In this document: positions 1 to 7,778 of the stretch, piece by piece
Layout of the letters: every line of letters starts with the position of its first letter
How positions within the stretch are numbered: position 1 is the stretch's first letter
Source of the DNA: Candidatus Saccharimonadota bacterium
Lineage (GTDB): Bacteria > Patescibacteriota > Saccharimonadia > Saccharimonadales > 2-12-FULL-41-12
Length of the DNA: 50,443 nucleotides
Direction of reading: 5' to 3'
NCBI GenBank assembly: GCA_016219345.1
Contig: JACRNE010000007.1
Coordinates: 1 to 50,443 of the forward strand
Notes under the pieces: generated by a model
What the model was told of the DNA's origin: nothing
Database searches by the model: none
The model's input: only the letters and a program-made list of their open reading frames with translations
Program-made: the position numbers and the translations under genes

Positions 1-1
1 T

Positions 2-601
2 CAAAAAGCTTTTGAAAGAGTCTTAGAGCATCATGGCATTTCGCCAAAAAATGTTAATCCTGAAGATATAAGAATCGTAGGAGTAACCGCAAAACAAAAT
101 ATAAAAAACATGAAATCTAAACATAGACTGGAACCTTCTATAGATGAGTTGCTTGATTTAAGAAGCTCGATATATGACAAGCTCCTTGACGAAGGAGTGG
201 AGCCGATGCCAGGACTTCGTGACCTAATCAAATCACTGAAACAAAACGGAATTAAAATCGGCGTAGCCTCTTCAGCTACAAGAGAAAATATTGAGAAAGT
301 ACTAAAAATGATTGGACTAGATAACACCTTCGACATAATAGTATCTGGTGCAGAAGTTAAAAATTCTAAACCAGCACCTGATGTATTTTTAAAAGCTGCC
401 CAAGATTTAGACGTTAACCCATCCAACTGTATAGTTCTCGAGGATGCATACAGCGGTGTTATAGCAGGGAAAGCTGCTGGATCTACTGTTATAGCTATTC
501 CAAACAAGTACACTATTAATGACGATTTTTCAGAGGCCGACCATATATTTAGATCTCTTACCGAGCTAGATTTCGATAAAATCCAAAAATTAATTAAGTA
601 A
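2..601 (+). CDS. HAD-superfamily phosphatase, 5' end outside the window
   Basis: The reading frame is open from the first bases of the window, so the N-terminus, including the DxD nucleophile motif I, is missing. What remains is the C-terminal core of a subfamily IA hydrolase of the beta-phosphoglucomutase/phosphatase type. Motif II is the serine in GVASSATRENI, motif III is the lysine in NSKPAPDVF, and motif IV is the acidic pair in VLEDAYSGVIAGKAAG. Such enzymes dephosphorylate small sugar or nucleotide phosphates in the cytosol; the substrate cannot be read from sequence. It lies 28 bp upstream of the folate/purine genes on the same strand and may be co-transcribed with them. Confidence 0.85.
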   Translation, partial: QKAFERVLEHHGISPKNVNPEDIRIVGVTAKQNIKNMKSKHRLEPSIDELLDLRSSIYDKLLDEGVEPMPGLRDLIKSLKQNGIKIGVASSATRENIEKVLKMIGLDNTFDIIVSGAEVKNSKPAPDVFLKAAQDLDVNPSNCIVLEDAYSGVIAGKAAGSTVIAIPNKYTINDDFSEADHIFRSLTELDFDKIQKLIK

Positions 602-629
602 TGCCTCTTCGGTGATACAATTTAGGTAA

Positions 630-1202
630 GTGAAGAATCAAAGTATTGTTGACTGGTTAGATGATTTGGGTTCAAAAGAGCCAACTCCTGGTGGTGGTGC
701 TGTAGCGGGCTTAAACGGTGCTATAGCTGCCGCGCAGCTGAAAATGATCTGTGAATACACAAAAGATGAAGAGATCCAGAGCAAAACTAATGAACTTGGG
801 TTAAAAGTACTAGAATTTTTAGACCTTGCTACCCGGGACTCTGAAAGTTACCTAAAAGTTCGTGAGGCTTACAAAGAAAAGAACGATGAGCTGATTCAAA
901 TTGCACTAATTAATGCTGCTGAAGTAAGCATAGATACTGCAGCGAGATGCGATGATTTGATGGTATTTATTGAGGAAAACTTGAGTAAATTTAACAAAAA
1001 TTTCTTCGCTGATCTAATAGTTGTTATCGCTAATTTAAAAGCAGCTACTAGATCCGCCAAAGCTATGGAAGACGTAAACGCTAAATCAATCACAAATGAA
1101 GCAGCAAAAGGTAGAGTAGAGAATAATTCAGAATATTGCAGCCAAATGCTAAAAAGAGCTGACAAGCTGTTTGAGTCAATAGAAGAGGTCTCAAATGACT
1201 AA
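630..1202 (+). CDS. Formiminotransferase-cyclodeaminase / methenyl-THF cyclohydrolase-like protein
   Basis: This 190-aa protein starts with GTG at 630, preceded by an AGGT-like ribosome site. The N-terminal motif TPGGGAVAG, followed by a helical Ala-rich body, is typical of the cyclodeaminase (FTCD_C/FchA) family. Members convert formimino-THF to methenyl-THF, or hydrolyse methenyl-THF to 10-formyl-THF. The length matches stand-alone family members. The last codons overlap the start of folD by 8 bp, so translation is probably coupled. Next to folD and purN, a role in supplying 10-formyl-THF is more likely than histidine breakdown, for which no other gene is seen. Whether it acts as deaminase or cyclohydrolase is inference. 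Confidence 0.85.
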   Translation: MKNQSIVDWLDDLGSKEPTPGGGAVAGLNGAIAAAQLKMICEYTKDEEIQSKTNELGLKVLEFLDLATRDSESYLKVREAYKEKNDELIQIALINAAEVSIDTAARCDDLMVFIEENLSKFNKNFFADLIVVIANLKAATRSAKAMEDVNAKSITNEAAKGRVENNSEYCSQMLKRADKLFESIEEVSND

Positions 1203-2037
1203 AATTTTAGACGGGAAGATTGTAGCTGAAAAAATTAACGCAGATTCAGCGATTTTAGTAAAAAAACTAACTGAAAAATCTGTAACACCGAAGCTAGTTA
1301 TAGTTATCGGAACAAATAATAAATCGCTACTTTCCTACGTAAAAGGGCTGTCTAAACAGGCTGAGAAAATCGGTATATTAGCTGAGATTATAGAAGTATC
1401 CGAAACCTCGACCAACAAATACGAAGAAATACTAAATAAATTATCGTCTGACCCGAGCGTCCATGGAATTATTCTACAAACACCACTACCAGACAGTGTG
1501 GATGCGGCTGCCTTAAGCGCGCTAGTGCCGGTAGACAAAGATGTCGATGGAATCAACCCCGCAAGCGCCGGCAGGTTACTCGCTAACGAAAAATCTTTCG
1601 CGCCGGCAACGGCTGAAGCGGTAATTACAATGCTGGACTACTACAATATTGGTTTGAGCGGTAAAAACGTAGCTGTTCTGGGAAGAAGCATGATTGTCGG
1701 TAAGCCTGTTGCCAGCTTATTAATTAACAGAGATGCCACGGCTACTATATGCCATTCTAAAACTCAAAATTTGAGCGAAATCACAAAAAAAGCAGACATA
1801 TTGGTAGTAGCCATAGGCAGAGCGAATTTGGTTAACGCAGATTACGTTTCGCGCGGTCAGGTGATAGTAGACGTGGGCATAAACTTTAACGAAGACGGTA
1901 AGATTGTAGGAGATGTTGATTTCAACAACGTTGAGGCTATGACATCAGCTATATCTCCGGTGCCCGGTGGCGTCGGGCCTGTTACAGCGGCTTTGCTTTT
2001 GAAGCATACTTGTGAGGCAGCCTTAAGTACTTTATAA
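1195..2037 (+). CDS. folD: Bifunctional methylene-THF dehydrogenase/methenyl-THF cyclohydrolase, catalytic lysine replaced
   Basis: This is a 280-aa FolD of normal length. Recognisable blocks are HGIILQTPLP, DKDVDGINPASAG, the Rossmann segment VLGRSMIVGKPVASLL, CHSKTQNL and the C-terminal SPVPGGVGPVTAALLL. The enzyme oxidises methylene-THF with NAD(P) and hydrolyses methenyl-THF to 10-formyl-THF, the donor for PurN. The catalytic block normally reads Y-x-x-x-K (Lys56 in human MTHFD1). Here it is YVKGLSK: Tyr48 is kept, but position 52 is Leu. Gln and Asp of the other catalytic blocks (LQTPLP, KDVDG) are kept. The dehydrogenase should survive while the cyclohydrolase step is doubtful. It overlaps the preceding cyclohydrolase-like gene by 8 bp. 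Confidence 0.95.
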   Translation: MTKILDGKIVAEKINADSAILVKKLTEKSVTPKLVIVIGTNNKSLLSYVKGLSKQAEKIGILAEIIEVSETSTNKYEEILNKLSSDPSVHGIILQTPLPDSVDAAALSALVPVDKDVDGINPASAGRLLANEKSFAPATAEAVITMLDYYNIGLSGKNVAVLGRSMIVGKPVASLLINRDATATICHSKTQNLSEITKKADILVVAIGRANLVNADYVSRGQVIVDVGINFNEDGKIVGDVDFNNVEAMTSAISPVPGGVGPVTAALLLKHTCEAALSTL

Positions 2038-2046
2038 TCCAAAGCA

Positions 2047-3528
2047 ATGAGTGGTCCTCAAGATATTTTAATTGGAGACGATAAGCTAACTGAGAAATGC
2101 GCAGTTTTCGGCACCTTCGGGGCCAGTAAAGAAGCAGCGCGTTTGGCTTACTACGGACTCTGGGCGCTTCAGCATAGGGGACAAGAAAGCTCTGGGATTG
2201 CCAGTGCAGATACAAAAAATATTTATGATCATAGTGACTTTGGACTAGTTGCCAACGTCTACAAGGACGAAGACTTATCAGCTCTTCATGGACATATATC
2301 AATAGGGCATAACCGCTATTCGACCTCTGGCGGACGAGATGCTTGCTATAACCAGCCATTTTTAAACAAAGATCGCACATTTGCCTTCGCCCACAACGGC
2401 AACCTACCGGAAACAGTCAAACTAGAAAAGTTCTTAAAAAAGCACAAAGTCGCAACTGAAACACTGAATGATTCCGGCATGATGGCAGCAGCGATTGACG
2501 TACACATGCAGGACGGCTCAACACTTGAAGATGCAGTCATAAAATCTTACCCCCTCTTCCAGGGGGTTTTTTCTGCCCTCGCTATGGGCAAAGACAGGCT
2601 AGTTGCCTTTAGGGATGAGTACGGTATTCGTCCGCTTTCTATCGCTGAACTAGACGGTGGCTATGTAGTTTCATCTGAAACATGTGCTTATGACACAATT
2701 GGCGCTAAATTCATCCGCGAGATCGAACCAGGTGAATTGGTTGTCATAGATGAGAGAGGTATTCAGTCGTATCAGGTAGTGAAGGGCAATCAGAAGCTTG
2801 ATGTGTTTGAGTTTGTATATTTTGCAAGACCGGACAGCACCTTGATGGGTAGAAGTGTTAATAAAGTTCGTGAAAACTTCGGTATTGAGCTAGCAAAAGA
2901 ATATCCAGTTAACGCAGACATCGTTGTTCCTGTGCCTGACTCTTCCGTGCCGGCGGCCCTCGGCTACTCCAGGGAAAGTGGCCTCCGCTTTGAAATGGCG
3001 TTGGTTAAGAATAGATACATAAATAGAACTTTTATTAGACCGACAGAGGAGCTCCGCACCCGTGACCTAACCATGAAATTAAATCCAGTTATCCAAGCAT
3101 TAAAAGGCAAAAGGATTGTTTTAGTTGATGATTCGATTGTGCGCGGCACAACCATGAGAAAAGTCGTTAAGATGCTTCGCGGAGTTGGCGTGAAGGAAAT
3201 TCATCTTATGATTAGCTCGCCACCTGTGAAGTACCCTGATTTTTATGGAATTAATACTCCAAACCAAAATGATTTGATCGCGGCTAAAATGTCGGTGGAA
3301 GAAATACGTGAGCATCTGGGCGCAGACTCGCTTGGATTTTTATCATTTGACGGAATGATTGCGGCTACTGGTCTACCTGCCAGTAAGTTCTCTAGCTCTT
3401 GCTTTAACGGAGTATATCCAGCTCCGATTGGACAGAGGTCAGATGATATCAGTTATGTAGATTCCCGGCCTATGATTACTCCGAACCCAGCAAAAAAAGT
3501 AAAAACAAAATCTAAGGTGCTTGTATAA
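2047..3528 (+). CDS. purF: Amidophosphoribosyltransferase
   Basis: PurF transfers ammonia from glutamine to PRPP to give phosphoribosylamine, the first step of purine synthesis. The N-terminal Ntn glutaminase domain begins at Cys18 (EKCAVFG), so 17 residues would be a removable propeptide, as in the Bacillus-type enzyme. ALQHRGQESSGIAS and HNRYSTSG follow. The C-terminal phosphoribosyltransferase domain has the PRPP loop IVLVDDSIVRGTT. Of the four cysteines that bind the Fe-S cluster in B. subtilis PurF, three positions are occupied by Val, Asp and Ser, leaving one Cys (SSSCFNG), so no cluster is expected. The gene starts 9 bp after folD and ends 4 bp before purN. Confidence 0.97.
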   Translation: MSGPQDILIGDDKLTEKCAVFGTFGASKEAARLAYYGLWALQHRGQESSGIASADTKNIYDHSDFGLVANVYKDEDLSALHGHISIGHNRYSTSGGRDACYNQPFLNKDRTFAFAHNGNLPETVKLEKFLKKHKVATETLNDSGMMAAAIDVHMQDGSTLEDAVIKSYPLFQGVFSALAMGKDRLVAFRDEYGIRPLSIAELDGGYVVSSETCAYDTIGAKFIREIEPGELVVIDERGIQSYQVVKGNQKLDVFEFVYFARPDSTLMGRSVNKVRENFGIELAKEYPVNADIVVPVPDSSVPAALGYSRESGLRFEMALVKNRYINRTFIRPTEELRTRDLTMKLNPVIQALKGKRIVLVDDSIVRGTTMRKVVKMLRGVGVKEIHLMISSPPVKYPDFYGINTPNQNDLIAAKMSVEEIREHLGADSLGFLSFDGMIAATGLPASKFSSSCFNGVYPAPIGQRSDDISYVDSRPMITPNPAKKVKTKSKVLV

Positions 3529-3532
3529 ATAA

Positions 3533-4228
3533 ATGCACTCACCTAAGGTAGCGATATTAGCCTCCGGTAGCGGAACGACTGCAGAGTCGTTTATTTCTTC
3601 GTGTGTTAATGGTGAAATCACTGCTGATGTGGCTTTGGTTATATCGAACCACAAAGACCCCGGCGTATTTGAAAAGGTCAGAAGGCTCAATGATCAACAT
3701 GGGCTAAACATTGAATGCATACATATAGGCAAAGCCAACTTCCCTGAGAAAGAAGGAGAGAAAGTTAAATATGGCTTTCAAACCGAAGCTGAGGAAGAAA
3801 AAATCCTGCAGGTTCTAAAAGAAAATGACATAGAACTTGTCCTGCTGCTTGGTTATATGAAAAGAGTTGGGCCTAAAATAGTTGACGAGTTCGGCTGGTT
3901 GCCAAATTACGAATCTGTATATAAATCAAGAATGATTAATACTCACCCCGGGCTGCTGCCAGAGACAAAAGGTCTGTACGGCCTTAATGTCCAAAAGCAT
4001 GTTATCTCGAAGGGACTTGCTGTGGCCGGACACTGCCTATTCGCGGTGGATGACGAGTATGACGACGGGCCAGTTATATCAGAACATTCGTTTGAAACAG
4101 ATCCAACAGAGGATGCTGAAGAGCTTTTTGAGCGAGTCAAAGAGTCAGAAAAAAAGTACTTGGCCGAAGACATACAAAATTTTATAGACAAACAGCGGGA
4201 ATATAATAAAATTGGGAATAATGTCTAA
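3533..4228 (+). CDS. purN: Phosphoribosylglycinamide formyltransferase
   Basis: PurN uses 10-formyl-THF to formylate GAR to FGAR, the third step of purine synthesis. The N-terminal nucleotide loop ASGSGT, the catalytic block INTHPGLLP with its Asn and His, and the aspartate segment VDDEYDDGPVI are all present. At 231 aa it is longer than the usual 190-210 aa; the extra length is a charged insert around residues 65-95. It follows purF by 4 bp and its last 8 bp overlap the ATG of purD, so purF, purN and purD form one tight operon with folD upstream. Confidence 0.96.
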   Translation: MHSPKVAILASGSGTTAESFISSCVNGEITADVALVISNHKDPGVFEKVRRLNDQHGLNIECIHIGKANFPEKEGEKVKYGFQTEAEEEKILQVLKENDIELVLLLGYMKRVGPKIVDEFGWLPNYESVYKSRMINTHPGLLPETKGLYGLNVQKHVISKGLAVAGHCLFAVDDEYDDGPVISEHSFETDPTEDAEELFERVKESEKKYLAEDIQNFIDKQREYNKIGNNV

Positions 4229-5489
4229 AAGCGTATTGGTCGTTGGTAGTGGTGGGCGTGAACATGCATTGGCTTGGAAATTATCTCAATCTAATGATGT
4301 TTCAAAAGTTTATGTAGCTCCAGGCAATGGCGGAACGACACTAGTGGCTGAGAATGTCGATATCTCATTTACAGATGTAGAGGGGCTTTTAAACTTTGCT
4401 AGAGAAGAACAGATTGATCTAACCGTTATAGGACAGGAGGCAGCTTCTGAAGCCGGCTTGGTAGACGCTTTTAACGATGCCGGCTTATCTATTTTTGGCC
4501 CGACTAAAGCCGCTACGCTAATAGAATCTTCTAAAGTATTTTCTAAGGATTTAATGAGCGAGCAGAATATTCCAACCGCTCAATACAAAACATTTTCAGA
4601 TGCCACCAAGGCTTTTGAGTACATAAAAACCCGAAGTCTGCCTATTGTCATAAAAGCCGATGGCCTAGCCACCGGAAAAGGTGTGATCATCCCTGAAACC
4701 TTGGAGCAAGCCGAAAAAGCCATTCAGGACATTATGATAGATAAAATTTTTGGCGAGGCAGGCGGATCCGTTGTAGTTGAGGACTTCCTAAAAGGTCAGG
4801 AAGTTTCTATGCATGCGCTTACGGATGGCACAAATTCTGTTATTTTTCCGCCTTCTCAAGATCATAAACAGGTATTTGATGGTGATAAAGGTCCAAACAC
4901 TGGCGGGATGGGCGTAATCGCTCCTCTGGACTGGGTTAAGCCCGAGCAAATATCTAAAATCCAAGAAAAAGTTGTATCACCCGCTTTAGAAGGACTCAAG
5001 AAAAAAAATTCACCATTTATAGGCTGTTTGTACCCGGGCTTAATGCTAGACGGCCAAGACGTGAATGTGATCGAATTTAACGCTAGATTCGGCGACCCTG
5101 AAGCAGAAGTTTATATGAGGTTACTAGACTGTGATCTTTATAAAATTTTGAGCGATTGCGCGGCAGGCAATCTAAATCCGGAGTCCGTAAAATGGCGTGA
5201 TGGCTACGCAGCGACCGTTGTGCTGGCTTCACCTGGCTATCCTGGAGATTATCCTAAAGGACTACCTATAACTGGGCTTGAAGAGGCCGAAAAATTGGAC
5301 GATATTGTTGTATTCCACGCTGGGACGGCGCTAAAAGACGGAAATTTCGTTACAGCAGGCGGGCGAGTCCTAAATGTAACCGCCACCGGAGATACGCTGC
5401 AAAACGCACTAGATAAAGCTTACGAAGCCGTTAAATTGATCAACTTTGAGGGCATGCACTACCGAACCGACATCGGCCAACGCGTTTAG
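4221..5489 (+). CDS. purD: Phosphoribosylamine-glycine ligase (GAR synthetase)
   Basis: PurD is an ATP-grasp ligase that joins glycine to phosphoribosylamine, step two of the pathway. I chose the ATG at 4221 (MSKSVLVVGSGGREHALAW) because the family begins with this Gly-rich loop. A TTG nine bases upstream is in frame but adds residues the family lacks. ATP-grasp landmarks are VIKADGLATGKGV, GPNTGGMGVIAP and EFNARFGDPEAE. The length is typical (422 aa). The start overlaps the end of purN by 8 bp and the gene is the last of the plus-strand operon, facing prs. Confidence 0.97.
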   Translation: MSKSVLVVGSGGREHALAWKLSQSNDVSKVYVAPGNGGTTLVAENVDISFTDVEGLLNFAREEQIDLTVIGQEAASEAGLVDAFNDAGLSIFGPTKAATLIESSKVFSKDLMSEQNIPTAQYKTFSDATKAFEYIKTRSLPIVIKADGLATGKGVIIPETLEQAEKAIQDIMIDKIFGEAGGSVVVEDFLKGQEVSMHALTDGTNSVIFPPSQDHKQVFDGDKGPNTGGMGVIAPLDWVKPEQISKIQEKVVSPALEGLKKKNSPFIGCLYPGLMLDGQDVNVIEFNARFGDPEAEVYMRLLDCDLYKILSDCAAGNLNPESVKWRDGYAATVVLASPGYPGDYPKGLPITGLEEAEKLDDIVVFHAGTALKDGNFVTAGGRVLNVTATGDTLQNALDKAYEAVKLINFEGMHYRTDIGQRV

Positions 5490-5570
5490 TTTATAAATTA
5501 CTAATAATCACTTGTTTATTATTTGTGATTTCTTTGGAAAGGGAGGATCACGGAGCCAAAGGCGTAGTCT

Positions 5571-5609
5571 AAGGAGGGAAAAACCTTATGAAATGGGTTT
5601 GCCCTCCTT
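5571..5609. terminator. Hairpin between convergent purD and prs
   Basis: An 8-bp perfect stem (AAGGAGGG at 5571-5578 with CCCTCCTT at 5602-5609) is extended by five inner pairs across a small internal loop. It lies between two convergent genes, where a shared terminator is expected. There is no good U-tract on either side, so it may slow or protect 3' ends rather than act as a classical Rho-independent terminator. Confidence 0.5.
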
Positions 5610-5614
5610 AAGTA

Positions 5615-6586
5615 TTAAGACTGGTTTAGGCCATCGAAGATGGCAGAAACCGAAGTTTCCTCAAAGATTGCCTGAACTGCGTTTGCCAATAAATCAACTA
5701 CAGAAACAACTTCTATATATGGAACTTTTCTACTGCTTTGAGGAAGAGGTAGGGTGTCTGTAACGGCTAAATGGTCAATTGGTGATTTGTCGATTCTATC
5801 GATTGCCGGGTCAGAAAAAATACCGTGTGTAGTAGCGGCAGAAACAGCTTTTGCGCCATTTTGCATCAAAAGCTCAGCCGCAGCACACATAGTTCCTGCG
5901 GTGTCGATCATATCATCGATAATCACACATCTTTTACCTTTAAAATTACCGATTATATCAATTGCTTCAGCTTCGTTTTTCCTAGAACGACGTTTGTGAA
6001 CAATTGCTATGTCGGCGTTCAACCTACTGGCGTAGCGTTCTGTTAGCTTAACTCGTCCAGCATCTGGAGAAACTATAACTAGATCCTCCCCAGCAAATTT
6101 CTTTTTAAGATGTTCTACAATGGCAGGCAAGGCAATCAAATGGTCAAATGGCCCGTCAAAAAATCCTTGGATCTGACCGGCGTGAAGATCCACACAAGCA
6201 ATCCTGTCAGCACCAGCCACTGACAGAAGATCGATGACTAGCTTAGCGCTTATAGGTTCGCGACCTGATGATTTACGGTCTTGTCGAGCGTAACCTAAAA
6301 ACGGGCAAACGGCCGTAATGTGACGTGCCGATGCCCGCTTAGCAGCATCTATAATGATGGCTTGTTCCATAATGGCTTCAGCGACGGTGTCGTGATGAGC
6401 CTGAAAGACAAATACGTCTGCTCCACGAACTGACTCTTCTAAATGGCATTTGATTTCGCCATTAGCAAATTTTTCTATACCGGTGTTTGACAGCTCTACT
6501 CCAAGTTTTTTTGCGACATTTTTTGCCAAGTCCTCATGGTGTGACCCAGAAAAAATTAGTAAACGTTTTTCAATAATTGCCTTCAA
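5615..6586 (-). CDS. prs: Ribose-phosphate pyrophosphokinase
   Basis: PRPP synthase makes the PRPP used by PurF and in pyrimidine, NAD and histidine synthesis. Signatures are LIFSGSHHEDLA at the N-terminus, the catalytic loop RQDRKSSGREP, DLHAGQIQGFF, VSPDAGRVK and the PRPP loop VIIDDMIDTAGTM. I place the start at TTG 6586 because AAAGGGG stands 8 bases upstream and the resulting 323 aa fit the family. An ATG further out at 6643 would add about 19 unusual residues. It lies on the minus strand between purD and purM, splitting the purine genes, and shares its upstream region with purM. Confidence 0.94.
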   Translation of the reverse strand: MKAIIEKRLLIFSGSHHEDLAKNVAKKLGVELSNTGIEKFANGEIKCHLEESVRGADVFVFQAHHDTVAEAIMEQAIIIDAAKRASARHITAVCPFLGYARQDRKSSGREPISAKLVIDLLSVAGADRIACVDLHAGQIQGFFDGPFDHLIALPAIVEHLKKKFAGEDLVIVSPDAGRVKLTERYASRLNADIAIVHKRRSRKNEAEAIDIIGNFKGKRCVIIDDMIDTAGTMCAAAELLMQNGAKAVSAATTHGIFSDPAIDRIDKSPIDHLAVTDTLPLPQSSRKVPYIEVVSVVDLLANAVQAIFEETSVSAIFDGLNQS

Positions 6587-6659
6587 TGTGTCTGCCCCTT
6601 TGAGTCTTTTTTTATAGCATATCATAAAAAAGAATGTCTTCATGTTAAAATATAGCTAA

Positions 6660-7778
6660 ATGACAGGTTCCGATGAAACAGGACTTACTTATTCTAATTC
6701 CGGGGTAGATTACGGATCTATTGATCCTGCAAAAGTGTCTGCGCAAGACGCAGCTAAAAGCACCTCAAAAAATTTAAATAATTTTGGATTTAGCGAGCTA
6801 GCAGAAAGCCGCGGTGAGTCTGCTTATGTCTGGGATGAAGGTGATAGTTATAAAGCCTTAGTAGTGGAAGGATTAGGTACAAAAAACCTTGTGGCCGATG
6901 CTATGAGAAAAATAACTGGTAAAACTTACTACGACCAGGTAGCTCAAGATACCGTGGCAATGATAGTAAATGACCTAATAGTTGTCGGCGCCTTGCCAAA
7001 TGTGGTGAACGCATACTTTGCTATCGGTGATACCAAATGGATGGAAGACAAAGAAAGATCTTCTGATTTGATTAAAGGCTGGGCTGCAGCATGTCAGTTA
7101 GCTGGCGCAACATGGGGCGGCGGGGAAACTCCGGCGCTTAAAGGAATTATTAACCCAGAGACGATTGATCTAGCTGGTTCAGCGGTTGGCAATATTGCAG
7201 ATAAATCAAACTTGGTCCTCGGTGATAAATTGGCCAGCGGCGATAGAATAGTTCTTGTTGAAAGTAGTGGGATACACGCCAACGGACTGACAATGGCTCG
7301 TAAAATTGCTGATGATCTAAGCGATGGATACGCAACAAAAATATCTGATGGCCGCAGCTACGGCGAGGCTTTATTATCTCCAACACATATATACGTTGAG
7401 CTAGTTAGAAAACTTCAAGATGCAAATATAGAGATCCACTATATGGTTAATGTCACTGGCCACGGCTGGCGCAAATTAATGAGAGCTAACAGAGACGACC
7501 TAGCTTACGTGATAGAGGAAGTCCCTGAATATCCAGCTGAGTTTGATTTTATTAAAGATCAAGCTAAAGCCAACGACGAGGAAATGTATGGCAATTTTAA
7601 TATGGGTGTGGGCTTTGCGGTCTATGTGCCTGAAAAATACGCCGATAAAGTAGTCGAGATTGCGCATTCAGCAAACCTAAAAGCTTGGAACGCTGGAAAA
7701 GTCGTTAAAGGACAAAAATCCGTCACTATAAAACCAATCGACATTGAGTATAAATCTGACACTCTGGGAGTACGTTAG
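6660..7778 (+). CDS. purM: Phosphoribosylformylglycinamidine cyclo-ligase (AIR synthetase)
   Basis: PurM closes the imidazole ring of FGAM to give AIR with ATP. The body contains the usual blocks: DTVAMIVNDLIVVGA, GGGETPAL, AGSAVGNI, ESSGIHANGLTMAR, the GHGW turn and NMGVGFAVYV. Length is 372 aa, slightly above the usual 345, owing to an N-terminal extension. A TAAAAT box at 6646-6651 ends 8 bases before the ATG, so the mRNA should be leaderless or nearly so. The stop codon TAG shares its last base with the GTG of purL. Confidence 0.96.
   Translation: MTGSDETGLTYSNSGVDYGSIDPAKVSAQDAAKSTSKNLNNFGFSELAESRGESAYVWDEGDSYKALVVEGLGTKNLVADAMRKITGKTYYDQVAQDTVAMIVNDLIVVGALPNVVNAYFAIGDTKWMEDKERSSDLIKGWAAACQLAGATWGGGETPALKGIINPETIDLAGSAVGNIADKSNLVLGDKLASGDRIVLVESSGIHANGLTMARKIADDLSDGYATKISDGRSYGEALLSPTHIYVELVRKLQDANIEIHYMVNVTGHGWRKLMRANRDDLAYVIEEVPEYPAEFDFIKDQAKANDEEMYGNFNMGVGFAVYVPEKYADKVVEIAHSANLKAWNAGKVVKGQKSVTIKPIDIEYKSDTLGVR

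Noticed and set aside
31-513. 160-aa minus-strand reading frame over the HAD gene
   Set aside because: It lies antisense to a clear HAD core. Similar long antisense frames over purL, uvrD-type, atpA and rel-like genes are also shadows without ribosome sites.
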